A stretch of 64,000 nt of DNA from Auanema rhodensis (taxonomy: Eukaryota; Nematoda; Chromadorea; Rhabditida; Rhabditidae), in NCBI GenBank assembly GCA_964057225.1, contig OZ059895.1, positions 15,305,001-15,369,000 on the forward strand. Direction: 5' to 3'. Under the pieces are notes generated by a model that saw only the letters and a program-made list of their open reading frames with translations, made no database searches and had not been told where the DNA came from. The first letter of the stretch is position 1. Each line of letters begins with the position of its first letter. Positions 49,301 through 60,463 of this stretch are shown one piece after another. The position numbers and the translations under genes were made by a program.

Positions 49301-50371
49301 TTTCTGAAAGTATGCTTGTATTAGACTCAGAAAATAGCATATAGTTATAACAGAAGAATACATAGCAAAGTTCAAAATTTGGTCCCGTCCTACGACCACC
49401 GCGCGATCTATGTGTACCGTACCCCTGTTATTAGAAACAAATTGGATATTTGGAATGCAAACTTTCAGATACATTAAGAAAAATAAAAATCAGTCTTTTT
49501 CTGGATATCTGATGTGATCTATGGGTTGATTCGTGAAATATAACATCTTTTTGAAAAAAAAACATTCTTACATACTACGGGAAAGACCTTACTGTGTTTT
49601 TTCAATTCGCCTAATTATAATACAATATTGCAAAACTATATAGCGATATAATTAAGAAATTAGCGATAGGGCTCAATCAACAGTATATATTCAATAAAAT
49701 AATAAACCTAAACTCGATGATTAATCCATTAATAGGTTGGAAACGATGCTGTAGGAAATTGAAAGTGCGAGAGTGTTCCCGAAAATACAAATGCAACCGC
49801 ATCCAAACTCGTAACCAGGTAGAATTATAGGATTTGATTCACGTGGGGATGAACGCTTACATTATTTTATGAAAATTGAAGCAAGGCAGTGGTTGTATTC
49901 CGTTAGCAAACTTCAAAAAAAAATTTAAGAATTAGTGTTCAGTAAAATTAAAGTATCGTACTTCACTACAGCCAAGGAATAACACATTGAAATTGTTAAG
50001 CGAACCCGGTTATATTGGGAACTCCTCATTCCACTAATTCCTTCCGAAAATCCTGACATGGATTACTATTATAAAAAAATCCAAAACAATCAGATATTTA
50101 CAGCATATTAAAAGAAATACATATGTATGTATAATGTATAAAGAGAAAAGATATCCTTTCACCTTCTTCACTTCAATTTCAAACTTAATTTCTTTAAATG
50201 TGCCGTAAATGCAAAATGACATTGCGTATATGTTTTATTGCGTATTTTTGAGTTCTTAGAATGAAATATTTTTGTTTGTAGTTTTTATTTTCTATTTAAA
50301 TTATTTTTTGTATGTAAATCTTTGAAATAATCTTCTAAATAACGTATTTCTTTTTAGGGATAGTTTCTACC
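49301..50371. other. Gap with one possible upstream exon
   Basis: 1.07 kb between the divergent propeller and CISD3 genes. On the minus strand 49362-49424 forms a 21-codon exon ([20 protein letters not shown] + Y) with AACAG acceptor and a donor that would splice in phase into the propeller gene 58 nt later. The rest is AT-rich with no other exon seen. Confidence 0.45.
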
Positions 50372-50982
50372 ATGTTTGTAAGAGCTGCACGCTTTCCTTC
50401 TTTATTAACGGTATTTTTTGTTGTAATTAAGCTTATTACTGATCACTAAATAATAGGTTAACTCTATTCGCCATAAAGCTACTGGTATCAAGATTGAGAA
50501 TGTTTCTGCAGATGTTCTCCCATACAAAGGAAAGCCTGCTAGCAACAAATCTATGAAAGTCGAGCTTTCGGCTGGAAAATCTTATGCTTGGTGTTCCTGC
50601 GGACTTAGCACTAAACAGCCATTCTGTGATGGAACACATAAGCTCAATGGCGTTACTGATGTTAAGCCAGTTAACTTCCAAGTAAGTTGCATTCTTTTCT
50701 AACAATTTTTTTCATTAACGCTGTTCAGGTCGAAAAGAGCGGAACTTACAAGTTATGTAATTGCAAGCAAACTGATTCCAGACCACTTTGTGATGGAAAT
50801 CATAAGCAGGTAATCATTATTATTAGTTGATTTATATGTATCTTGATTGTTCACAGACTTCTCCCATTCCTGGATATGCAAATGCTACCAGGATGGTTGC
50901 TTTCGGAGATTCTAATTCCCCCGTTTACAATGGAGTTGCCCATAAGCTTGGGTATAAGCCTAAGAACGGAGGATTTCAGTAA
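50372..50982 (+). CDS. CISD3: CDGSH iron-sulfur protein, mitochondrial CISD3 type
   Basis: CISD3 (MiNT) is a matrix protein binding two [2Fe-2S] clusters through a Cys3-His set in each CDGSH motif. Four exons (50372-50410, 50457-50681, 50729-50809, 50857-50982) give 156 residues and close in frame. The first motif is WCSCGLSTKQPFCDGTHK and the second LCNCKQTDSRPLCDGNHK; all eight ligands are present. The N-terminus (MFVRAARFPSLLT) is basic and hydrophobic, as expected of a mitochondrial presequence, and no membrane anchor of the CISD1/2 kind is present. The C-terminal 42 residues after the second motif are longer than in human CISD3. The ATG lies 16 nt after a TTTTTAG acceptor. It is convergent with the small gene at 51176-51431. 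Confidence 0.93.
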
Positions 50983-51175
50983 ATTTAATTGATTTGGACA
51001 CAGTATAGATAAAAGTTTTTTGAAAAAATTATTCTATTTTATTGTCTATAGCCGTTAGTTAGGTTTAATGAATTTACTATGAAAATGTAGTACACATTTT
51101 ATTTTCATACATACATTACCAGTGTGAATGACCACTGGGATTAAGAATATAAATATATATAAGCTTTGGTTCTTC

Positions 51176-51431
51176 CTATTTGTCCTTGAGTGCTTTTTGA
51201 TATTCTTCTTTATATATTTTCGAGTATTTTTCCAATTTCTTCTCCAAATGCAAGTTTCGATACTTTTCCTCTGCTGTTGCTGCACCTCGTACTATAGCTT
51301 TAGCTGCAGCTTTTACGGGGGCACTTTCTGATAGCTGGAAGATATTTTTACTTTCAAAAATGGAATCACATACAAACCTCTTGAATAACTTTCTCATTAT
51401 TCAAAAGCTGTCTGACGATTCTCCAAACCAT
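51176..51431 (-). CDS. NCBP2-AS2-like microprotein
   Basis: Two exons (51378-51431 and 51176-51334) give a 70-residue protein, MVWRIVRQLLNNEKVIQELS... then ESAPVKAAAKAIVRGAA and a Lys/Glu-rich helical tail (LEKKLEKYSKIYKEEYQ). The pattern M-V-x-R, L-L, LSES-x-P-x-(K/R)-x-A-A matches the start of human NCBP2-AS2, a vertebrate microprotein reported at mitochondria. The match is by eye and short. No transmembrane segment is clear. The ATG is 6 nt after ATTTTTAG, typical of the other starts here. It lies 447 bp downstream of the GLTP gene on the same strand. Confidence 0.65.
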
Positions 51432-51877
51432 TCAAAATCTAAAAATACAATACGCTTTCTTTGACTTCCATCAAAATAAAAAGTTTTGTTAGAATAATAA
51501 CATCAATGTTTCAATGATTTTACCTTTCAACACACGATTCCTTTACAATTCAAGTTCTCAAATTCCACTACTTAATAAAATTCTGATAAATTAAGAAAAG
51601 AGTAGTTTATAGTTCAATAATTAATGGATCAACCTCTAGTAAAGGCTGGAAGTGTTCAAACTCTAAATTTATTTGGCAACAAGTAATGAAGTATGACTTA
51701 GAAATCGGTGACAGAAAATATGATTATAAATAAATAATAATACATTACTATTTGCATAGGCATTGAACATGGCATTAGAATTCTGCGAGGCAGATTAGAA
51801 ATAATCACAAACATGACCCTTTCGAGAAAAAAGTTTGATATTTTGTACTGATGATACGTTACAAGTGAAGTAGGGAA
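51432..51877. other. Gap between GLTP and the microprotein gene
   Basis: 446 bp of AT-rich sequence, both neighbours on the minus strand. Nothing recognised in it. Confidence 0.6.
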
Positions 51878-52724
51878 TCAATGATTTGGAGTCTCAAGCT
51901 TCTTTTCCAAATAGTATTCGACAAGAGCTCCAACATTCAAGCGGAAATTATCCAGGTGAGATTCAATGTGTCCTATACAAACATCATCAAGATTTTCTCT
52001 ACCTAAGGCTACAGCTTTCAAAATAGTCTTTCTGTATGGAGCAGCATGAATTACAACCTAAGATACGAAAAACTTGTCATCTTTTCATCAGTGTGATGTG
52101 TACCTTGAACAGCTGTTTAGAGACAAATCCATGATGCCTTTTAAGAGTTGTTTCATAAGCTTTATTAATAGCATTACTCAAGCTTTCCGTTCTGCTTTTG
52201 TCTTCAAACATTCTGTATTCTGTTACCATAAGAGTTAACAATTGCAACATAAATTCCAGTCCCCTAGAATCGTAGAGATAATACAGATGAATGATAAGAT
52301 AGGCTGATACCTTTTCAACCAGAGCAACCCTTCCGTAGCGATTCCCAATTTCCCACCATTTTCAGCCAAATCACTATCAATCAATTGTTGTAAATAAGTC
52401 TGGGCTAAATAGCAAATCATAGTTTCAAATGAGAAAATCAAAAGATCCTTACATTCCTTATTTTTTTCGAAACGAGTACGCACTTTATTTACATTTCCCT
52501 GAATATCACTTTTAACAGGAGCAAAAGCTGTACCAAGAAATCCTACAAGAAAAAATAACTAGCTCATAGAGGGTACTGAAAAGAAACCAACCGACAAAAT
52601 CAGCAATGCCCTGACATGCGCTTAAAAATTGTTCGGTAGGAATGTTACCAGCTTCTAAGTGTGGGAAAAGGTGCTCCTTCTTGGAAAAATAAGTTTCAAC
52701 TTCATTAGGGTCTACACTTGTCAT
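51878..52724 (-). CDS. GLTP: Glycolipid transfer protein (GLTP fold)
   Basis: GLTPs move sphingolipids with sugar headgroups between membranes in the cytosol. Five exons (52592-52724, 52453-52542, 52311-52404, 52104-52263, 51878-52057) give 218 residues and close in frame, close to the usual 205-215. The headgroup-recognition set is visible: D, N and K spaced as in human D48/N52/K55 (SDIQGNVNK), the stacking tryptophan (GLLWLKRGLEF) and the histidine (LKRHHGFVSKQLF). The retained Asp pattern fits glycolipid rather than ceramide-1-phosphate binding only tentatively. No PH or FAPP domain is attached. It is divergent from the ATP synthase c gene. The ATG is 19 nt after CTTTTTAG. Confidence 0.92.
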
Positions 52725-53141
52725 TACTTTAAGTAGCTGTTGCTAAAAAGTTTGATATGACTTTCAAATTGAAAAGAATAAAGAAGTTTATCAAATAATC
52801 TTTAATTTTATTGGCAACCAGCCCATTAACAATCAAAACTACCGTAATTTTTTTCGTTGTGGGAACCTCAACCATTCTCTGTCTGTGTAGGTCGCATAGA
52901 CAACGGGCGGTTTAGCATGTAAAGATTGCCATTCGTCTCAGTGTGAGTTAGTTTTAGGGTTTATTCCATTGTCTTGAGCCTTCAAGTATTATATAGTTCC
53001 TCAAAAAGTTTTTTTGATGAATGATATAGTTCTTATCAGTAGTTATTTAATTATTTCTTGCTGTTCTCTATGTTTTTTTGACATTTCCTCAACATTTGAA
53101 GATTTAAACTTCAATTTTTAAGTTTTCCAGGTCAATCAACC
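52725..53141. promoter_or_regulatory. Bidirectional region between GLTP and ATP synthase c
   Basis: 417 bp between divergent start codons. It includes TTTTCCAG 12 nt before the subunit c ATG, and a less AT-rich block near 52860-52975 that may be the subunit c promoter or leader exon. Confidence 0.5.
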
Positions 53142-53558
<417 letters not shown>

Positions 53559-53829
53559 GTGTTTAGTTTGATTGTTTATGAACTCCTTTATGTCTTCTAT
53601 GTTTTATAGTAAGTGCGAGGGGCAGACTGGTTGTTCATTACGATAGTTTCAGATAAATAATTTTGAGAATTAGTTTTAGACAATGAAATTATTTATAGAA
53701 TTACAGTTCTTTATAACAGCGTATAAACTTAAATATCTTACAAACATTGAAATATAAAAATATATAATCAAATCATTTACAACCCGTTTATTGGTACAAT
53801 TGGCTCTATAATATGTACAAAGACCCGTA

Positions 53830-56087
53830 TTAGCTTATTTGCTGGATTGAGTTCCGCTTATTGATCACATCAAGAGGAAAGTGTGCTGACGGCTCGTTCG
53901 AGTCTCTTCTTCTCTCGAAACTACTCACTATACCACGAACTGCGACAGTTGGTGGACGTGGTTGCGTAGACCTACAGGAAGCTGAGTGAGCTCTAGGCAA
54001 TCTTCCATTGAACTGAGGTGAGTGTCTATAGCGAGATGCTTCTAGAGCTCCATGGAACATCCGTAATTGATCGATAAAACCCTAAAAGATAGGTACTGAT
54101 CTTAGTTTGCAGAACAGGACACACCTTGTTGGGCGTTATACAATTTCGGCATTTCTTAACGTGTTCAAGAGCTTTCTCTAGGCCCCAACCATATTCCTTC
54201 ATAGCAAAAGCTATCACAGTTGACGAACTACGACTTATTCCTTTTTTGCAGTGAACTAGACATACTTTCCCTGATTCTCTTAAAATACAGGATTCAGTTA
54301 TGATAAAAGGATATTGGACTTACTTTGCTTTTTTGATGAAAGCCCAAGTCATATTCCAATGATTCAATAGTTGGGTATTGGCTTCATCAGTAACCCATAT
54401 CTTTCTATATTCAAAGTGCTGTGGAAAGAAATTATCCACTTCTCTCGTCATATTAAGGATATAACCAACACTGTAGCCAAAAATATATGTTCATATTTCT
54501 TTGAAAACATACTTATTTGCTTTTAATTCTTCCCAGTTAGAAGCATTCCATTCTGTACCAAGAAGAAGGTAGGGAAAAATGATACTAGGTTTATCCAATT
54601 GTCCCAAAATTACCAGCATTTCTTTATCAATAAACTCCTAAAATACAAAATTTTGAAGAAAAAAGATAAGAACAGTCGTACTTTGTGATTTTTCACTTTT
54701 CCGAATCGTTTACTTAAAGATTCTCTAATATCTTTACTAGTAACTGAGTCTAAATCTACAGATTGCATAATCTGTCTTAATTCTTTTCGCAATATTGCTT
54801 CCTTAAATAAAAAAAATTCTAATTCGATTAGGGTACGCAAGTTAAAACCTTTGCTTGTATGCCTTCGTCAACAGTATGATCTCTCACGGTATCAGCTTTT
54901 AAGCCGTAATCCTCATCAACATCTAATGGGGATTGCTGCCTGAATGAGAAAGAACTATTAAATATATTTTTTAAACTAGTAATTACCATTGAGCACAGAG
55001 AAAATCTTCTGAAGTTATGCGATCCATGTAGTGTTGAGTTCCAACTGCAGGTTCTTTTAATCCACGTTTCGGAGAGTTTTGACGAGTGAACTCTAGTTCT
55101 TTATGAAGAGATTGGAACACAAACCTTGAACAATAAACATTTTCTAGAATTATCATGCGACAATTTACCACATTGCTTGGACAGAAATTGGTCGAAATAG
55201 TATGGCATTATCGGCTTTACTACAAGATTGGGAAGAACCATGAACAGTAACACCTCCATCCATAGAAAGCTCCACCCTACTACACCATAAAAGAGGTAAA
55301 ACAACGCCAATGCTTAATAAGCAAGATATTGTACGGTACATTGAAATAAAGAAATACCTCATTTGGCCTTTATAAAAATCCATGCCTAACAGAAGAACCC
55401 GGCGATCAGAATCATATGACGAAACAACGGCTAAATACCGAATATGCTCTACTACCTTAACATGTAGATATATATAACATTAACATAATAGAATAGAATA
55501 GAATATACCTGTGTTTGAAGCCTTACAGCCATATTCAAAATATCTTGAGGTCTGAGTAGTCTGAGCATAAGCTGTAAATGCATTTCGATTTCCGTAGCTT
55601 CAGCAGAACTATGAGAACATGAAGGCGAATTTTCACTAAAGCAAGAAAGAAGAATAATAGAATATGTATTATAATATAATTTACTCAAGAAAACGATGAG
55701 GTAATATCACAGCAGCGCTTTTTACTGCAAAATAGCATTCAGATAGAGTTCTATTACGAGAAGAGCAGCGAGACTCATCCAAATCCTGAAAATCAAGAAT
55801 TAAGAGTTTATCAATAAGAAGAGATGTTGAGCTGAATGAACACGCATTAGGATTGAGCTTATAATATGTATTCAATAGCCGAGCTTATTAGAATATTGAT
55901 TAAACACCTGACCAGCACGCCACGTGGTTTAATTTTTCACGTGAAATGCAATGTAAGCAATTGACAATGAATACAAAAATATAAAGAAAATATAAAGAAA
56001 ATTGAAAAAAAATTAAAAACTTACCAAACTCTCGCTTTCATCTCCGATGGATGGAGTTGGCGACCTTTGAACTTGGACTAACGACAT
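53830..56087 (-). CDS. SSH: Slingshot-type cofilin phosphatase
   Basis: Slingshot removes the inhibitory phosphate from cofilin and so drives actin turnover. Twelve exons (56025-56087, 55685-55785, 55509-55635, 55358-55455, 55169-55276, 54987-55124, 54849-54939, 54682-54801, 54513-54637, 54324-54470, 54125-54278, 53830-54081) give 507 residues and close in frame. The SSH N-terminal domain is present (LSECYFAVKSAAVILPHRF, LLRPQDILNMAVRLQTQ, LFRPISVQAMW). A DEK-C helix follows (ILRKELRQIMQSVDLD ... SKDIRESL), then the dual-specificity phosphatase (EFIDKEMLVILGQLD, LLLGTEWNASN, YILNMTREVDNFFP). The catalytic loop is VHCKKGISRSSSTV, with Cys near 383 and Arg intact. The tail after the phosphatase is about 80 residues, far shorter than in fly or mammal proteins. 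Confidence 0.95.
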
Positions 56088-57746
56088 TATGCCGTAATAC
56101 TTGAACAATAAATTGGATTAATGAAAAAAAATTAAAATCAACATACATTAAATAGTTCAGAGTCTCACAACTCGGCAACAGTTGCGCACCCAATTATAAA
56201 TTGTTTTCGCAGGATTCTGAAGTCATAAAACGGTTAAGGCTTGGATTAAAAACAAACGTTCTAGCACAATTAAAAGATTTTAAAAGTATACTAAAAAAGC
56301 TGTACATAGAAGGAACGGAGAAATATAAATAGAATAGCATTGTTAGAAAAAAAGGAAAGTACGCAATGAGTACATTTTGAATATATGGAGATTAATAGTT
56401 TTTTAAGACTAAGCCACACAAGATAATATATTATAAAGGATGAGCCGTGATGCATAAACTAATTAAACATAATAATAGAAATAAAAAATACTACCTTAGA
56501 TCAAAATATTTTCATAAATTTCATGACAAATACTTAGGTTTATGAATTCTTAATCTGAAATAGTCAACATATCGAACTTGCTATATTTTAAAGTTCAATA
56601 TATAGTAGGAAAAACCAGATGAATACCAAAAAAGGTAAAATGAAATAATTTTCATTTGGTTAGTACATGAATAGAGAGTGAAAAATAATGAAAAAGAAGA
56701 AAGGAAATACTGCTCATGAACCGAAACTGATAAAAAGTATAAACATAGTTGTTTTTCAGTGCGTTTTCATCCGAAATAAACGAAGACTACATGATTAAAG
56801 CGAAGCAGAATAACTAGGAAATAGAATTTTGGGTATGACTATGATCCAATCAGCTGAATTAAAGTAAATTATAAATTATAATTCTAATATATGTCATCAT
56901 ACAAAGGAGATTGCGAAGGGAAAGCAACAATCAATACGGGTGGGGGACGTCTCGCGCACGCTATTTGCGATTTGGGCCAGCTGGTCGGTCGCTGTTATTA
57001 TTATTCTGCACTCTGTTGGTCTGTGTTATGTTTGTGATCTAAACAAATAGCAAAATAGAATTTGAATGAAGTATCGCTTGAACTTCCTAAGTTCTTTTAT
57101 GAGTTTTTGGACATGAAAACGGTGACAAACAACTACACGAGAAGGGTAGCGAGGCTGTTCCATATGGGTCTTGTTGATTCAGTAGGGCTGTAAAAGATGG
57201 GAGAGCAGGAAGAGTAAAATGAGTAATTCGTGAATTTCAAAAACATATACCCTCCGAAAGGAAAATAAGACATGAATGGTTTTCCGTTGAGGCTAAAGTT
57301 AAATTAAAATTTTGAACAATATCTACAATGATGGTGGTAGTTGCGGTATAGAGGGTAGTGATGATGATGATGATGATGAGGAGGATGATGATGATGATGA
57401 TGGTGGCGGTAGAGAGAGTAGTGATGATGATGAATAATTCTCAATGACAAACTATGTCGATGAGACAATATTGGTGCTATTGTGGCGACAAAATTGTTCT
57501 TGAATCGTCATACTGTTATATACAAACTAGGTTGATATAATTGTTCATGTATGAGTGAGAAGAAAATCTGATATGTGCAACAGGCTGAGGAACTGGTCCA
57601 AAATGCTTGTAAATTAAAAAAAAATGAATAAACGCGAGACGACTGTAAATGGAACGCAGAGGATGAGGTTAAAAAGAGAGATTTCACAAAGTTTTAAAAA
57701 TATATAACCGAAATAGACATCATAAAAACGACACTAATATATTTAT
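56088..57746. other. Gap between slingshot start and nucleoside transporter end
   Basis: 1.66 kb. AT-rich, except for a GC-rich patch at about 56935-57000 (CGTCTCGCGCACGC, then GGGCCAGCTGGTCGGTCGC), which may be a slingshot promoter or leader exon. (GAT)n repeats sit at 57355-57435. No coding exon was assigned. Confidence 0.6.
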
Positions 57747-60463
57747 TCATATAGAAGTTTGATTACTCAAAACATTTTCCAGATCATTCAGTGTGATGCA
57801 GTTGACATTCGATGACGGTAAGCAGCCAATAGGATTGCTGACGATAATACCTATGTTTGGATTTCTACATAAGAGTACAATGAATTTGAGAATCTCACCA
57901 GCTACTGTAGCCGTTGCAAAGCATGAGAGGATTCCAGATATAAGAGCTCTAACCACTAACTAAAATGAAATCAAAGATATTCAGGGTGAACCTTGAACTG
58001 TCTCTTGAGTGAACTACTAACCTCAGCCAATAATCGTTTTCGCTCTGGAACTAATTGTCCCAATGTTCCCAACATTGATCCAATCATGGAGATGTTCGAA
58101 AATCCACAACAAGCAAAAGTAGCAATCATACGTGCCCGATTCTAGACAATTATTTTTGTGGTAAAAGTAGTTGATGGGTACTCACACCAACAAGCTTTCC
58201 ACTAGATATTAGAAAAGCTAAATGTTTATAAGCGAGGAACTCGTTCAAAACAGTCTTAATTCCCATTAATTCGGCTACATACATTGTTTCTGCCGTTGCA
58301 ACCTTCAGAATAAATGTGAATTATGGAAAAAAATGTATATTTACATCCGGATTAGGATCGTCAGAAGCTCCCATCATATACGCAATTGGATAAAAAGCCC
58401 ATCCTATGATTTTCTAAGGAAAAACAAACTATACAACACTTCAACATTTCTCTTGTACAAACGTTTAGAGATAAGCCCTGATAACCAACTAGCTCTGCAG
58501 AATAGGCAATTAAACGATTCGAAGCTTCTAATAATGCCAAGAAAACCAAAAGGTTCGACCCTACAGCCATTACTAATCGAGCAGACTTTGTGGCACCGAC
58601 TGACACACATTCCAAAATATTTGAATGATGACTATGAAATTAAGAATGCTATTCATATTCAGGAATAGTCACCATACCTTTTAGCAAAATCGAATTCTTT
58701 GTCCTTTGATTCTTCCGTTTCCGGACAAATTATTTTCGAAAATGCCAATGAGACGCAAGCTGACATCAAAGTTGCGGTAAGAAGATAAGAAGGGCATGCC
58801 TAAAATAAGAAAGTAAATAAACATCTACGAAAAAGGAAACAATTATCTGACAAATTATAAATTGACCAAAACATATACCAATTATGTTTATTTCCGTCTG
58901 TAGGACAGTGCATCTGTTTATAAGCAGATGATTATCTTTCATAAATTATATTAAGCTTCATTGACATTGCTAATAATAACAGGAAACGTTCATACAATTA
59001 AAAAACAAAAAAATGAAGATATTTCGTAAATCTTTTAAAATGTGTTAAAAGCTTGTCCAACGTTTTACTGTAAATTTATTGATTTAAACGTTTCGCGCCG
59101 AGATTTAGTGCATATGCATATTAGCATAATAATGTTTTTTTGCGTCACGTAAAATCCATTTAAAATTGTTTTGTGTTCGCGGAGCGGTTGCTTTTCTGTT
59201 TTTTCCTACTCAATATACCGATAATAAATTATATTAAGATCTTTAAAAAACTTACCCCAAAAGCTATAAAGGCACTAAACAATGATCCAGCTATACATGA
59301 AAACCCTGTTGTCATTACTGTATGTATTTCACTGGCTGTAAGACGACCTAACGATTCTCCAACTAATAATGCTGCCTCTGTCTGTAAAAAGTCTTCAAAC
59401 TAATACTAAAACGTTTAGTTCACAGCACTTGTCCAACGAAAATACAAGCAGCTGCATTCAGAGATTCTGATCCTGTAGTTCCAACTGAATGAGACATAGC
59501 CCAAGCCAATATTTTAAGAACTTTTTGAATGATTCCCAGATAATATAGTAATTCAACAACTGCTCCAAAGAAAATAAGAATTTGAAGAGCCTGTCATTAA
59601 TATCCTAATTTATACAGCATGAAGTGATCTCATAAACTCACAGTAAATACAAAAACATAACTGAAATCACATATGGGAGGTGGCTGTGTTGCAAATCCAT
59701 AAACAAATGTTGAACCTCGATAAGTCAAATCAAGGAATCCTACCACCTGTAACAATTCAAATTGGAAAACAGATACTGAGTTTTCTTGCCTTCTCGACTA
59801 GCCACTGTAAGCCTTGGTTGCCGTGGGTCCATTTCAAAAAAACAGTACCACATACAAATTGGAGTGTTATTCCACCAATAACCGGTCGCCAAGAAATCTG
59901 AATTTTAATGCAAAATATGGTGTTCATGGTAACTATTCATACATTAGAAATATTGCGAGAACACAATGTAGCAATGCCGATCAGTAGAAAAAGACCTGCG
60001 ACTCCTCGAAGTCGGGCAGGCTGATCAAGTATTTCCGTTAATATCCACGAATAAAATGCTGCTAGAGCAACAAATATAAGAATTCTACAAAACAGTCATG
60101 TTAACTATAGCAACGAATATAAGCAAACTACTTGTACAATTCTATACCAAGCACAGGAGACGTCAAGAATTCTTTTAAAAACTTCAAAATAGGATCAATT
60201 TTAGAATGTATCCATTCTTTTTTAGCATTATAAATAGCATGGAAAACTATAAAAGAATAAATTTTATATTGTATAGCGAATAATAATAGAGATTTTGATG
60301 GATTTCTGTATAAGACATAGCAGGAAAAAAGAAAAAATAATATTCCTATTCCACCTTTAACAGTACAGACTTTTCTTAAAATATTCTCATTAACCTCGAA
60401 GTTTTAAAAGAAAAAACAAATGAAAAACACTTACTTTATGCAGGAGGACACCTTTGCATTCAT
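57747..60463 (-). CDS. SLC28A: Concentrative nucleoside transporter, SLC28 family
   Basis: CNTs import nucleosides with Na+ or H+ across the plasma membrane. Thirteen exons (60435-60463, 60132-60374, 59943-60084, 59790-59897, 59642-59746, 59429-59590, 59256-59381, 58678-58799, 58463-58631, 58345-58413, 58186-58302, 58022-58141, 57747-57959) give 574 residues and close in frame. Substrate-site motifs are present: [35 protein letters not shown] and [14 protein letters not shown]. Some ten hydrophobic segments are visible. The segment [23 protein letters not shown] aligns without gaps with human CNTs and fixes a GC donor at 59788-59789. Where human CNTs have AGNIFV this protein has AACIFV. The N-terminus ([10 protein letters not shown]) is inferred; the frame upstream stays open for about 14 codons. 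Confidence 0.93.
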
